A stretch of 48,356 nucleotides of DNA from the NCBI GenBank assembly GCA_025463365.1, contig JAOBWM010000123.1, positions 1-48,356 on the forward strand, read 5' to 3'. The DNA is from Acidimicrobiales bacterium (GTDB taxonomy: Bacteria > Actinomycetota > Acidimicrobiia > Acidimicrobiales > Iamiaceae). Below the pieces are notes generated by a model. It searched no databases. It was not told the DNA's origin and worked only from the letters and a program-made list of their open reading frames with translations. The translations under genes and the position numbers were made by a program. This document shows positions 36,432 through 44,074 of the stretch, piece after piece (the first letter of the stretch is position 1; each line of letters opens with the position of its first letter).

Positions 36432-36973
36432 ATGAAGACATCACCCACCGAGTCGGACCTCGGCGTGTTGGAGGAGGTCGACGGGCGATCCGTCGTCCGC
36501 TTCGAGCGCACCTACGCGCACCCGATCGAACGGGTCTGGGCCGCCCTGACCGATCCCGACGAGCTGGCCCACTGGTACCCCACCACGATCGAGGGCGACC
36601 TCGAAGCCGGCGCTGGCACCCCGTTGCGGTTCGAGTTCCGCTTCGAGGGGATCGACGGCTTCGATGGTCACCTCGACGAGTACGACCCACCCCGGATCCT
36701 CGCCTTCCACTGGGGCCCCGACGCCCTCCGCTGGGAGCTGCACCCACCAAGGAGGGGTGCCGGCTCGAGTTCACCGACTCCTTCTCGACGATCGAGAAGG
36801 CCGCTCGCGACAGCACCGGTTGGCACGTCTGCCTGGCCCAGCTCGGCGATCGCCTCGCCGGCGGGTCGAAGCCGGCGCCGACCGACGAGATGCCCGACGA
36901 GTGGAAGGGCCTGTTCGAGGTGTACGCCGACCGCTATCCCCCGGACGCGTCGACCCTCACCGAACCCGACTGA
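36432..36973 (+). pseudogene. SRPBCC/AHSA1-like protein gene with frameshift
   Basis: ATG 36432 opens a START-like domain: RFERTYAHPIERVWAALTDPDELAHWYP, then FEFRFEGIDGFDGHLDEYDPPRILAFHWGPDALRWEL. At about 36743 the homology moves to the -1 frame, continuing CRLEFTDSFSTIEKAARDSTGWHVCLAQLGDRLAGG and ending TLTEPD at 36973. One C appears to be missing from CACCCACC (CAC CCC ACC AAG expected). Both halves belong to one Aha1/SRPBCC domain of normal size (about 180 aa). Either a recent inactivating deletion or a sequencing error; intact it would bind a small hydrophobic ligand. Confidence 0.8.
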
Positions 36974-37084
36974 GGACCGACGGGGCGACGGAACCGCCGC
37001 AGGACGATTCGAACCTTTTTCCGATCTTCCGCGTCTAGCGCTCGGCCCACGGGGGTACACCTCGTCGCAACCCCACCGCACCAA

Positions 37085-37130
37085 GATCGTGCCCGCCGCC
37101 TCCTCCCTCCCCCATGCGGCGGGCACGATC
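37085..37130. repeat. Perfect 15-bp inverted repeat
   Basis: GATCGTGCCCGCCGC (37085-37099) and GCGGCGGGCACGATC (37116-37130) flank a C/T-only-like 16-nt loop. It lies 25 bp before the next gene and 111 bp after the frameshifted one. It could be a bidirectional terminator (without U-tract), a dispersed palindrome or an operator. Confidence 0.75.
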
Positions 37131-37154
37131 GCGTGCGGGGCAGGTCGGAGCCTC

Positions 37155-37496
37155 ATGGACGATCCGGAGCACGCCGACGAGCCGGACGCATCCGAGACCC
37201 CCGCGCCTGGCGCGGCGGCCGCCTTCGACTGGTGGTTCCGCAGTCGGCGGACCGGGCGCATCGTCATCGCCCAGATGCCGAACGTGGCCCTCGGCATCGT
37301 CCTCGTGGCCGCCGTCGGCCGTCGGGCCTTCCATCCGGCCGGCACCGCCTCGACGACGCTCGCGGTGGTCGCCACGATCGCGCTGGCGTGGTGGGCCGGT
37401 GACGAGATCTTGCGGGGCGTGAACCCGTGGCGGCGGACGCTTGGGATCGTCGTGCTGGCCGCGGTCGTCTCCCGCCTCGTCACCGCCCTCACCTGA
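37155..37496 (+). CDS. Small three-helix membrane protein (DUF3017-like)
   Basis: 113 aa. After an acidic N-terminus (DDPEHADEPDASETP) come three hydrophobic segments: IVIAQMPNVALGIVLVAAVG, STTLAVVATIALAWWAGDEIL and TLGIVVLAAVVSRLVTAL. The motif AWWAGDEILRGVNPWRR between helices two and three resembles a conserved region of small actinobacterial membrane proteins such as DUF3017. No function is assigned. The region before it holds the 15-bp inverted repeat and no other gene. Confidence 0.65.
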   Translation: MDDPEHADEPDASETPAPGAAAAFDWWFRSRRTGRIVIAQMPNVALGIVLVAAVGRRAFHPAGTASTTLAVVATIALAWWAGDEILRGVNPWRRTLGIVVLAAVVSRLVTALT

Positions 37497-37547
37497 GCTG
37501 GTCCGGCGGGGAACGAGCGGTGAGCCCGCTGTCGTCGGGCCGTTCGG

Positions 37548-38408
37548 TCACTCGGCGAGCACGGGCTCGGGGACTGCGTCGGCCGCGGGCTCGGCATCAG
37601 CCACGATCGTCGGGACCGACATGCGCCGACGGGCGGAACGCAAGCGGCGCGCCCCCCAGTCGAGGCCCAGGGCGATCACCATCAGGCCGATGGCGACGAT
37701 GCCGTCCATCCACCAGTGGTTGGCCGTCGCCACGACCGCGAAGAACGTGAGGGCGAGGTGGACCGGGCCGATGATCCGCCAGCGGCTGGGGCTGGCCTCC
37801 AGCACGCCGAAGCACACGATCGCGGCCCAGGCGATGTGGATCGAGGGCATGGCCGCGAACTGGTCGGACACACCGGTGCCGACCGGCCCGTACACGGACT
37901 TGTGGAGCACGTTCGACATGTCGACGAAGCCGAGGTCCGGCAACAGGCGCGGCGGCGCGACGCGGACGAAGCGGATGAACAAGCAGAAGCCGGTGGTGAT
38001 GACCAGTGCGTTGCGCCACCGCGGGTAGTCGGGCTTGTGGCGGACGTACAGCCAGACCAAGAAGCCGAGCAACGCCGGCACGTGCGCGGTCGCATAGAAG
38101 CTGACGGCGAACTCGGCGAGCCAGCGATGGTGGAGCGTCCACCGTTCGATGGCGAGCTCGCTCGGCAGGTGGAGCCATTGCTGCAGGCGCCAGATCTGGT
38201 GGCCCCGCTCGACGGCGCCCTCGTCCTGCACGAGCGGCAGCACCCGGGCGAGGCGCCAGAGCATGTAGAGGAACGACACCAGCGCGACCTCGGTCGCGCC
38301 GGCGGCGACGGACGGCCCGCGACGGTTTCCCCATCGCTTCGCCGCGGCGGCCAGGAGCAGCATCGCGACCGTGAGGGAGGCAGCTTGCTGCCAGTTCGGC
38401 CACGGCAC
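37548..38408 (-). CDS. PAP2-superfamily membrane phosphatase/inositolphosphotransferase-like
   Basis: 286-aa protein with about six membrane helices. The PAP2 catalytic motifs are recognisable: RVAPPRLLPDLGFVD, SDQFAAMPSIHIAWAAIV (PSxH-type) and ANHWWMDGIVA with His and Asp. The spacing and the AMPSIH pattern fit the Aur1/Ipt1-like PAP2 group found in actinobacteria. Likely acts on a phospholipid or prenyl/inositol phosphate at the membrane; substrate unknown. The start is GTG 38408; the C-terminus is a short cytoplasmic Ala/Pro/Glu tail. Confidence 0.85.
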   Translation of the reverse strand: MPWPNWQQAASLTVAMLLLAAAAKRWGNRRGPSVAAGATEVALVSFLYMLWRLARVLPLVQDEGAVERGHQIWRLQQWLHLPSELAIERWTLHHRWLAEFAVSFYATAHVPALLGFLVWLYVRHKPDYPRWRNALVITTGFCLFIRFVRVAPPRLLPDLGFVDMSNVLHKSVYGPVGTGVSDQFAAMPSIHIAWAAIVCFGVLEASPSRWRIIGPVHLALTFFAVVATANHWWMDGIVAIGLMVIALGLDWGARRLRSARRRMSVPTIVADAEPAADAVPEPVLAE

Positions 38409-38430
38409 GACAGACAGTCTGCCGGGTGCG

Positions 38431-40647
38431 TCAGGCGGTTCGGGCCGCTGACGCCGTCGCGTTGGCGATCGGTTCGGCGGGCCGGGCCGGTTGGCCTCGG
38501 AGGGAACCCGCCGGCGGGAGGTCCTCGGGGTGATCCACGCCCACGGGCCAGACCGGCAGGACGAGTGCGCTGGGGTGCGTGCCGCCGAGTCCGACGTCGT
38601 GTGCCGCGCCGGCCTCGATCGGGTTGTCGAAGCACCAGAACGGGTGGTCGCGACCCGGCGTGGACAGCGCGAGACGGATCCGCGAGCCCTTCCGGAACAC
38701 GTGGGCGAACGGGTAGATCGGGAGCCGGAAGCGGAGCCACTCCCCCGGCACGAGCGGGACCCGATCCTCCGGGGCGAACGTGTAGTCGACCGCGAGGTCG
38801 CCGCTGTGGACCGGATCCTCGACGCGGTGGATCGGCCGGTGCCAGCCGCATTGGATCCGTTGCTCGATGCCGTCGGCGCGGACCTCGGTGATCGTGGCCT
38901 GCACCGCGGTGTCGGACGTGCTCGGCCGGAGCCACACGTCCACGTGGCCGGCCCCGGCGACCGTCACCGCCTCCGTCAACGGCTCGGTCTCGCCGGCCAA
39001 GCGGTGCGCGTCGTCGAAGCGGGTCCAGTCGGTCGGGACGCCCGGCTTGGCGAAGCGGAGCAGATCGTCGAGCAGGTCGGTCGCATAGCCGAGCGCGCCG
39101 GCATCGGGGTCGTCCAGGTAGGTCCCGACGGCCTCGACGGGGGGCGCCTCGTCGAGCAGTTGCCCATCCGTGCCGAGGTGCCAGCGGCGAGGCTCGACGC
39201 CGTCGGGCGGGAACGACGTCGCCGCCGCCTCGTAGCGGTGGGCGGTGGCGCCGAGGACCTCATGGCCGGCACCGCTCTCGAACAGGAGGCGGACCCGCGG
39301 CTCGGATTGCCACTCGGTCATCGCCGCCGCCAGGTCGTCGCCGTGGTGGGCGAAGCGATCGGGCTCGAGCACCGGCTGGTAGCCGAAGTGTTCCTCGAAC
39401 AGCATCGGGCCGAACTCGCGGATCAGGTCGGGGAGCTTCGGCACGCGCTTGGCGACGTGGAACGACAAGAACTCGTACCAGCGCTGGATGACCATCGGGC
39501 TGTAACCGTCGGGGTGATGTCCGTTGAACACGGTGGCCCGAGAGTCGGGCGAACCGGTGAAGGCGTCGATCATCGAGGCGAAGCGGCTGCCGGTCTGCTC
39601 GTCCTGCCAGGCGCCGGTGAGGAAGACCGGCACGTCGATCTTCCCGACGAACGAACCGATGCGCCGGGCAGCCAACGCTGGCCCGTAGTCGCCGATGGCA
39701 CGGCCGAAGCTCTCGAAGTCGAAGTTCTGACTGCGGATGGCCTGGTTCTCGCGGGCCCGCTCGTCACCGGCATCGATGATCTTCTGGTCCCATGCCATGC
39801 CGCCGACCTGGGCTTGGGCGTCGCGCATGGCGATCCAGGCCCGCGTGAAGCCCGAGTTGTAGATGCCCCCGGGCCACTGCTGGCGCCACAGGTCGTCGAT
39901 CACCGAGAGCGGCGTGATGGCGGCCAGGCTCGGCGGGTTCGTGGCCGCGACGTACAGCTGGGTGATGCCCGGGTAGCTGAGGCCGACCATGCCGGGGCGA
40001 CCATGCAGCACCCACGGCTGGCGGGCGACGGTCTCGATCACGTCGTAGCCGTCGGCGGCCTGGCCGGGGCTGAAGACGTCGAACACGCCACCCGAGCACC
40101 CCGTGCCACGGATGTTCACGGCCACCGTGGCGAAGCCGAGGACGTTGGCCAGGAGGGTCCCAGGCTCGGTCGCATCCGGGTTCGACGGCCCGTACCCCGA
40201 GTACTCGACGACGGTGGGCCACGGTGCCGGGCCGTAGAGGTTCTGGTCGGGGAGCCGCACCATGATCGACAGGGTCACGCCGTCGCGCACCTCGAGGTAC
40301 CCGAAGCCCTCGTGGAGCTCCTGCTCGTAGAGCGACGGGTCTGGAAGGTCGTCGACCTCGAGGACCCGCACCGGCCCGTGGCGTTCCTCCGGTGATGCCG
40401 ACTCGTCGACCACGACGTAGCGACCGGGCGGGACCGTGCGGCCGCTGGCGAGGGCCTCGACCAGGTCGGCCGTCGTCGCCAGCACGCGGTGCGCGGAGGG
40501 GACGAAGGCCAGGTGCGCGTTGCCGGCTGCGTCAGCCACCACGGTGGCCACGCGTTCGCCCGACTCGTCCTCCACCCGGAGCCGCGTGCCCGGCACCGCC
40601 CCGGTCACCGTCAGCGTCTCCACACCCGCGCGGATCTCCACGATCAC
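38431..40647 (-). CDS. CocE/NonD family hydrolase (X-Pro dipeptidyl-peptidase S15-like)
   Basis: 738-aa serine hydrolase. An N-terminal Ig-like region of about 115 residues precedes the alpha/beta domain (RDGVTLSIMVRLPD..., VAVNIRGTGCSGGVFDVF). Triad: Ser224 in GMVGLSYPGITQ, Asp349 in TGAWQDEQTG and His377 or His378 in FNGHHPDG. The C-terminal jelly-roll domain has HVDVWLRPSTSDTAVQATITEV and GEWLRFRLPIYPFAHVFRKGSRIRL, typical of the CocE/S15 fold. There is no signal peptide. It acts on esters, amides or acyl compounds; cocaine-esterase activity is not implied. GTG 40647 is the start, with TAGGAT some 30 nt upstream. Confidence 0.88.
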   Translation of the reverse strand: MIVEIRAGVETLTVTGAVPGTRLRVEDESGERVATVVADAAGNAHLAFVPSAHRVLATTADLVEALASGRTVPPGRYVVVDESASPEERHGPVRVLEVDDLPDPSLYEQELHEGFGYLEVRDGVTLSIMVRLPDQNLYGPAPWPTVVEYSGYGPSNPDATEPGTLLANVLGFATVAVNIRGTGCSGGVFDVFSPGQAADGYDVIETVARQPWVLHGRPGMVGLSYPGITQLYVAATNPPSLAAITPLSVIDDLWRQQWPGGIYNSGFTRAWIAMRDAQAQVGGMAWDQKIIDAGDERARENQAIRSQNFDFESFGRAIGDYGPALAARRIGSFVGKIDVPVFLTGAWQDEQTGSRFASMIDAFTGSPDSRATVFNGHHPDGYSPMVIQRWYEFLSFHVAKRVPKLPDLIREFGPMLFEEHFGYQPVLEPDRFAHHGDDLAAAMTEWQSEPRVRLLFESGAGHEVLGATAHRYEAAATSFPPDGVEPRRWHLGTDGQLLDEAPPVEAVGTYLDDPDAGALGYATDLLDDLLRFAKPGVPTDWTRFDDAHRLAGETEPLTEAVTVAGAGHVDVWLRPSTSDTAVQATITEVRADGIEQRIQCGWHRPIHRVEDPVHSGDLAVDYTFAPEDRVPLVPGEWLRFRLPIYPFAHVFRKGSRIRLALSTPGRDHPFWCFDNPIEAGAAHDVGLGGTHPSALVLPVWPVGVDHPEDLPPAGSLRGQPARPAEPIANATASAARTA

Positions 40648-40783
40648 TCCCCCGGTCGTCCCTGCGAGACGTCATCCTAGGAAACCGGGAACCAGGACTC
40701 AGAAGCGCCGTCGACCCACGTGTCGTCGGCGGTCGAGGGCCGTAGCCTCCTCGGAACGCCAAGACCCAGCCGGAGGGCTGCCG

Positions 40784-41098
40784 ATGACCGAAGCCAGCTG
40801 TCTCCACCTCGTTGAGCTCGACGCCGACGACACCGAGATCGGCGCCCCGCCCGATGCTGACGGCTGCACCGACTGCCTCGCCATCGGCGGGAGCTGGGTG
40901 CACCTCCGTCGATGCCTCGACTGCGGTCACGTCGGCTGTTGCGACTCCTCGCCCAACCGCCACGCCACCGCCCACTTCCAAGCCAGCGGGCACCCGCTCA
41001 TCCAGTCCTACGAGCCCGGCGAGGAGTGGATCTGGTGCTACATCGATCAGATGGCGGTCGAGCTCGACGGGCTGCCACCGAGCCCGTCGCACCCCTGA
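40784..41098 (+). CDS. UBP-type zinc finger protein
   Basis: 104-aa protein that is almost entirely a ZnF-UBP domain: CLHL, CTDCLAIGGSWVHLRRCLDCGHVGCCDSSPNRHATAHFQASGHPLIQSYEPGEEWIWCYIDQM. The Cys/His ligands CxxC, CxxC and the H-x-H pattern are all there. Stand-alone bacterial copies are widespread in actinobacteria; ubiquitin binding is not expected and the role is unknown. ATG 40784 has CGGAGG at 7 nt spacing. Confidence 0.9.
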   Translation: MTEASCLHLVELDADDTEIGAPPDADGCTDCLAIGGSWVHLRRCLDCGHVGCCDSSPNRHATAHFQASGHPLIQSYEPGEEWIWCYIDQMAVELDGLPPSPSHP

Positions 41099-41192
41099 GG
41101 CCGCTCATGTTTCGATGCTCACGGATCGGAGCGTCCCGGCTCGGTAGCGTGACCTGCACGGATCGCACGGACCGTGTTTGGAGCATTCTCGA

Positions 41193-41963
41193 GTGAGCGA
41201 CTCATCCCGCAGTGGAGCGGACATCGAGGGGAGCGGATCGCCTTCTCGCGCCACGACGAAGGCACCGAAGACCCCGCAAGCCAACCGCACCGCACCCCGT
41301 GCCGCGGGCCCGCTCAGCAGGGACCGCATCTTGGCGACGGCCCTGAAGCTCGTCGACGAGCACGGGTTCCCAGCGCTGACCATGCGTCGCCTCGCCGCCG
41401 AGCTGAGCGTCGAACCGATGTCGATCTACCACCACGTGCCGAACAAGCGGGCCTTGGTCGACGGCGTGGTGGGCCGGGTCGTGGCCGAGGTCAAGCCGCT
41501 GCACGACCTCCAGGGGCCGTGGCGGGTTCGGATCCGCGAGGCCTGTCGCCGGCTGCGCCAGGTGCTGGTCGACCACCCCAGGGTGGCGGCGGCGGTGGCC
41601 ACCCGGCCGATCATGGATGTGGCGACGGTCGCCCTCACCGAGGACGCGTTGGCGCAGCTGACCTCGTGGGGGCTGTCGCTCGAAGAGGCCAACGAGATCC
41701 TCTGGCTGTGCAACGCCCTCGTGATGGGCACCACCGTGACCCGCGCCGAGTGGACGGCCAACCAGACGGGCGCGGCGGCGCTGCAGGACCTCTGGGCGGG
41801 CGACGCCGGGCTCGACGTCGAGGCCTACCCGCTCGCGCTGGCCAGCTACGGCCGCTCGGCCATCAACCCCGAGCAGGGGGACCAGCGCTTCGAGCGGGCG
41901 CTCGACATCTTCGTGGTCGGGATCGCCGACCGCTACCGCCACATCCACGATCCCGAGGAATGA
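41193..41963 (+). CDS. TetR-family transcriptional regulator
   Basis: 256 aa from GTG 41193 (GGAG upstream; TTG 41178 is possible). A disordered N-terminal stretch of about 40 residues leads into the TetR helix-turn-helix ILATALKLVDEHGFPALTMRRLAAELSVEPMSIYHHVPNKRALVDGVV. The C-terminal ligand-binding part (REACRRLRQVLVDHPRVAAAVATRP...) resembles the TetR C-terminal type 1 domain. The aminotransferase gene follows 93 bp downstream on the same strand and is one possible target. A TAGCGT box lies at 41145-41150, giving a leader of about 35 nt. Confidence 0.88.
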   Translation: MSDSSRSGADIEGSGSPSRATTKAPKTPQANRTAPRAAGPLSRDRILATALKLVDEHGFPALTMRRLAAELSVEPMSIYHHVPNKRALVDGVVGRVVAEVKPLHDLQGPWRVRIREACRRLRQVLVDHPRVAAAVATRPIMDVATVALTEDALAQLTSWGLSLEEANEILWLCNALVMGTTVTRAEWTANQTGAAALQDLWAGDAGLDVEAYPLALASYGRSAINPEQGDQRFERALDIFVVGIADRYRHIHDPEE

Positions 41964-42004
41964 GGTCCGGCCTTCCCGCCGCCGGGGTGGCCTCGCACCT
42001 CACC

Positions 42005-42045
42005 CTGTCGTTCTCACCTCTGTCGTTCCCGCCTCTGTCGCTCTC
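42005..42045 (+). repeat. 15-bp tandem repeat in the aminotransferase leader
   Basis: CTGTCGTTCTCACCT, CTGTCGTTCCCGCCT and a partial CTGTCGCTCTC follow one another exactly in phase, ending 11 bp before the ATG and next to the AAGGA ribosome site. Copy number could vary and affect expression. Confidence 0.7.
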
Positions 42046-42056
42046 GAAGGACAGCC

Positions 42057-43280
42057 ATGTCGCACCTCGCCAACGTCTGGTTCTCCCTGACCGACCTCCA
42101 GGTCGCCAGCGGCGATGGGTGCTGGGTCACCACGACCGACGGTGACCGCTACCTCGACTTCAGCTCGGGGATCGCCGTCACCTCCACCGGCCACAGCCAC
42201 CCCGCCGTGGTCGCCGCCATCGCCGAGCAGGCCGGCCGGTTCGTGCACGCACAGGTCAACTGCTACCGCCACGACCGCCTCGAGCCGCTCGCGGCGCGGC
42301 TGGCCGAGATCAGCCCGCCGGGCATCGACACGTTCTTCTTCGCCAACTCCGGCGCCGAGGCGACCGAGGCCGCGGTGAAGCTGGCCAAGCAGGCAACCGG
42401 GCGCCCGAACGTGGTGGTGTTCTCCGGCAGCTTCCACGGGCGGTCGCACCTGACGATGGCGATGACGACCTCGAAGACGGGGTACCGCGCCGGACACGCA
42501 CCGTTGCCGTCGGGCGTGTTCGTGGCGCCGTTCCCCGATCCCTTGCGACGCGGGGCCGACCTCGACGACTGCATCGCCGGGTTCAAGGCCCTGTTCGCCA
42601 CCCAGACCGCGGTCACCGAGACCGCGGCGGTGGTCATCGAGCCCGTGCTCGGCGAGGGCGGGTACATCCCGGCCCCGGCCCCGCTGCTCCAGGCGATCGC
42701 CGAGGTGTGCGCCGAGCACGGGATGTTGTTCGTGGCCGATGAGGTCCAATGCGGCTTCGCCCGCACCGGCACGATGTTCGCCATCGAACAGGCGGGCGTG
42801 CGGCCTGATGTCGTGATCATGGCCAAGGGGATCGCGTCGGGCTTCCCGCTCAGCGCGATCGGCGCGTCGGCCGAACTCATGGCGAAGTGGCCGACGGGGA
42901 GCCATGGCGGCACCTACGGCGGGAACCCGATGGGGTGCGCGGCAGCACTGGCCACGCTCGAGATCCTGACGGCGGACGGGTTCCTGGAGAACGTGGTCGC
43001 GCGCGGCGAGCAGCTGCGAGCCGGCCTGACGGCGCTGGCGTCGAAGCATCCGGCGATCGTCGACGTGCGCGGTCCCGGCCTGATGGTGGCCACGCAGTTC
43101 GACGACGCGGCGAGGGTGCCGGTGATCCTGCGCCACTGCCTCGACGAGGGGAACCTGATCCTGATGAACGCCGGCACCTACGGCACGGTGATCCGCTGGA
43201 TGCCGCCGCTCGTGGTGTCGGCCGAGGAGATCGACCTCGCCCTCGACGCCTTCGCCGCCGCCCTCGACGCGACCTCCTGA
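42057..43280 (+). CDS. Class III aminotransferase (4-aminobutyrate-type)
   Basis: 407-aa PLP-dependent aminotransferase. Seen: YLDFSSGIAVTSTGHSHPAVV, FFFANSGAEATEAAVKLAKQATGR, FSGSFHGRSHLTMAMTTSK, IEPVLGEGGYIPAPAPLLQ, VADEVQCGFARTG (Asp228 pairs with the PLP nitrogen) and the Schiff-base Lys257 in DVVIMAKGIASGFP. The pattern fits 4-aminobutyrate, putrescine or beta-alanine/aminoisobutyrate aminotransferases. Together with the aminobutyraldehyde dehydrogenase at 20 kb it could serve GABA or polyamine breakdown, but the genes are 21 kb apart. AAGGA precedes the ATG. Confidence 0.9.
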   Translation: MSHLANVWFSLTDLQVASGDGCWVTTTDGDRYLDFSSGIAVTSTGHSHPAVVAAIAEQAGRFVHAQVNCYRHDRLEPLAARLAEISPPGIDTFFFANSGAEATEAAVKLAKQATGRPNVVVFSGSFHGRSHLTMAMTTSKTGYRAGHAPLPSGVFVAPFPDPLRRGADLDDCIAGFKALFATQTAVTETAAVVIEPVLGEGGYIPAPAPLLQAIAEVCAEHGMLFVADEVQCGFARTGTMFAIEQAGVRPDVVIMAKGIASGFPLSAIGASAELMAKWPTGSHGGTYGGNPMGCAAALATLEILTADGFLENVVARGEQLRAGLTALASKHPAIVDVRGPGLMVATQFDDAARVPVILRHCLDEGNLILMNAGTYGTVIRWMPPLVVSAEEIDLALDAFAAALDATS

Positions 43281-43337
43281 GGCCTGACTCCCGGCCACCC
43301 TCGGGAAATCGATGGTGGGCTCCGAGCTGGGACCCGG

Positions 43338-43343
43338 TACCGT
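43338..43343 (+). promoter_or_regulatory. -10 box (TACCGT) of the tRNA-like gene
   Basis: TACCGT ends 8 nt before the predicted 5' end of the acceptor stem, about where transcription would begin. It supports expression of the RNA. Confidence 0.5.
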
Positions 43344-43351
43344 GGCTGCTG

Positions 43352-43484
43352 CCTGGGGTAGCTCCAAGTGGTAGAGCGCCTACTGGTCCTCCGTTCACTC
43401 CATCGTGAGTGAGACGAGGCCGCGATCTCGACGGAGATGCGGCAGATGTAGGAGTTGCGGGTTCGAGTCCCGCCCCCAGAACCA
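43352..43484 (+). tRNA. tRNA-like gene with two-hairpin insertion in the anticodon loop
   Basis: A tRNA scaffold is clear. Acceptor CCTGGGG (43352-43358) pairs with CCCCAGA (43474-43480) except the first pair, followed by A and encoded CCA (43482-43484). The D-arm is GCTC-GAGC (43361-43364, 43374-43377), the anticodon stem CCTAC/GTAGG (43379-43383, 43448-43452), and the T-arm GCGGG-TTCGAGT-CCCGC. The anticodon loop is 64 nt (43384-43447) instead of 7; removing 57 nt would leave a 76-nt tRNA. The extra sequence folds as two adjacent hairpins (43388-43419 and 43420-43442). Reading T43384 as U33 gives anticodon GGU (Thr), tentative. It may be an intron-containing tRNA, a disrupted tRNA or a new structured RNA. 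Confidence 0.6.
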
Positions 43485-43489
43485 CCGGT

Positions 43490-43535
43490 CGTCCCGGTCT
43501 CCGCCTGCCCGGCGAGGCCGGGACGGCTGCGTTTT
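43490..43535 (+). terminator. Intrinsic terminator after the tRNA-like gene
   Basis: CGTCCCGG (43490-43497) pairs with CCGGGACG (43518-43525), and GCTGCGTTTTCC follows with a short T-run. It begins 6 nt after the encoded CCA and would end the RNA. Confidence 0.65.
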
Positions 43536-43570
43536 CCGGTCCGGTGCCGGTTCCGGTGCCGGCGACCGCT

Positions 43571-43969
43571 TCAGCCGTGGGCGGTCCGGCGCCGGGCGTG
43601 GGCCGCACCCAAGGCTCCGACCGCGACGCCGACGACGGCGCCGTAGATGCCGACGGTCCGCGACCGTTCGGGCAGCCGGTCGTGGTTCGCCACGCCGCCG
43701 ACGAGGTCGGCCAGGTCGGCGCCGCCGCTGGCGAGGAACCAGCCGGCGGTGGTCGGGTCGCCGCGCAGGCCGGCGCGCAGGAGCATGCCGCCCACCAGCG
43801 CATCCCGGTAGCCCATCGACCGCAGCAGGAGCGACGCCGTGGGGTTGTCGTCGGGGTCGCCGCCCCAGATCTTCGTGGCCGCCTTCGGCGCGACCAGGAA
43901 CGACACCCCCGACGCCAACCGGATCGCTCCCGCTCCCACTGCCAGCTTGTCCACCTGCGCTCGTGCCAT
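43571..43969 (-). CDS. Small membrane protein of unknown function (DUF4267-like)
   Basis: 132 aa starting MARAQVDKLAVGAGAIRLASGVSFLVAP. It has the pattern of a DUF4267-like membrane family: two to three weakly hydrophobic helices (GAIRLASGVSFLVAP, LVGGMLLRAGL, GIYGAVVGVAVGALGAAHA), the segment KIWGGDPDDNPTASLLLRSMGYRDALVGGML and GWFLASGGADLADLVGG. No catalytic motif is seen. It is convergent with the tRNA-like gene and divergent from the next hydrolase. Confidence 0.7.
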   Translation of the reverse strand: MARAQVDKLAVGAGAIRLASGVSFLVAPKAATKIWGGDPDDNPTASLLLRSMGYRDALVGGMLLRAGLRGDPTTAGWFLASGGADLADLVGGVANHDRLPERSRTVGIYGAVVGVAVGALGAAHARRRTAHG

Positions 43970-44062
43970 GGCGGTGCAGCCTGCCCGACGCGGCTGGCCG
44001 GCGCCCGGAACGGCGTGACGCCTACCCCCTGTTCGGATGACGACGACCGGGAGGGCCGTCGG

Positions 44063-44068
44063 TAGCGT
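44063..44068 (+). promoter_or_regulatory. -10 box (TAGCGT) of the alpha/beta hydrolase at 44075
   Basis: TAGCGT ends 6 nt before GTG 44075; no ribosome-binding sequence fits in between. Confidence 0.5.
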
Positions 44069-44074
44069 CGAGTC

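Noticed and set aside
36735-36760. Programmed -1 frameshift in the SRPBCC gene
   Set aside because: No slippery X-XXY-YYZ heptamer or clear downstream pseudoknot, and the family is normally a single frame.
43384-43447. Group I intron in a tRNA
   Set aside because: 64 nt is far too short for the group I core and no P7/G-binding features are visible; kept instead as an unexplained insertion.
43352-43484. tRNA-Sec or other long-variable-arm tRNA
   Set aside because: The extra sequence lies between the two strands of the anticodon stem, while the variable region is only AGTT.
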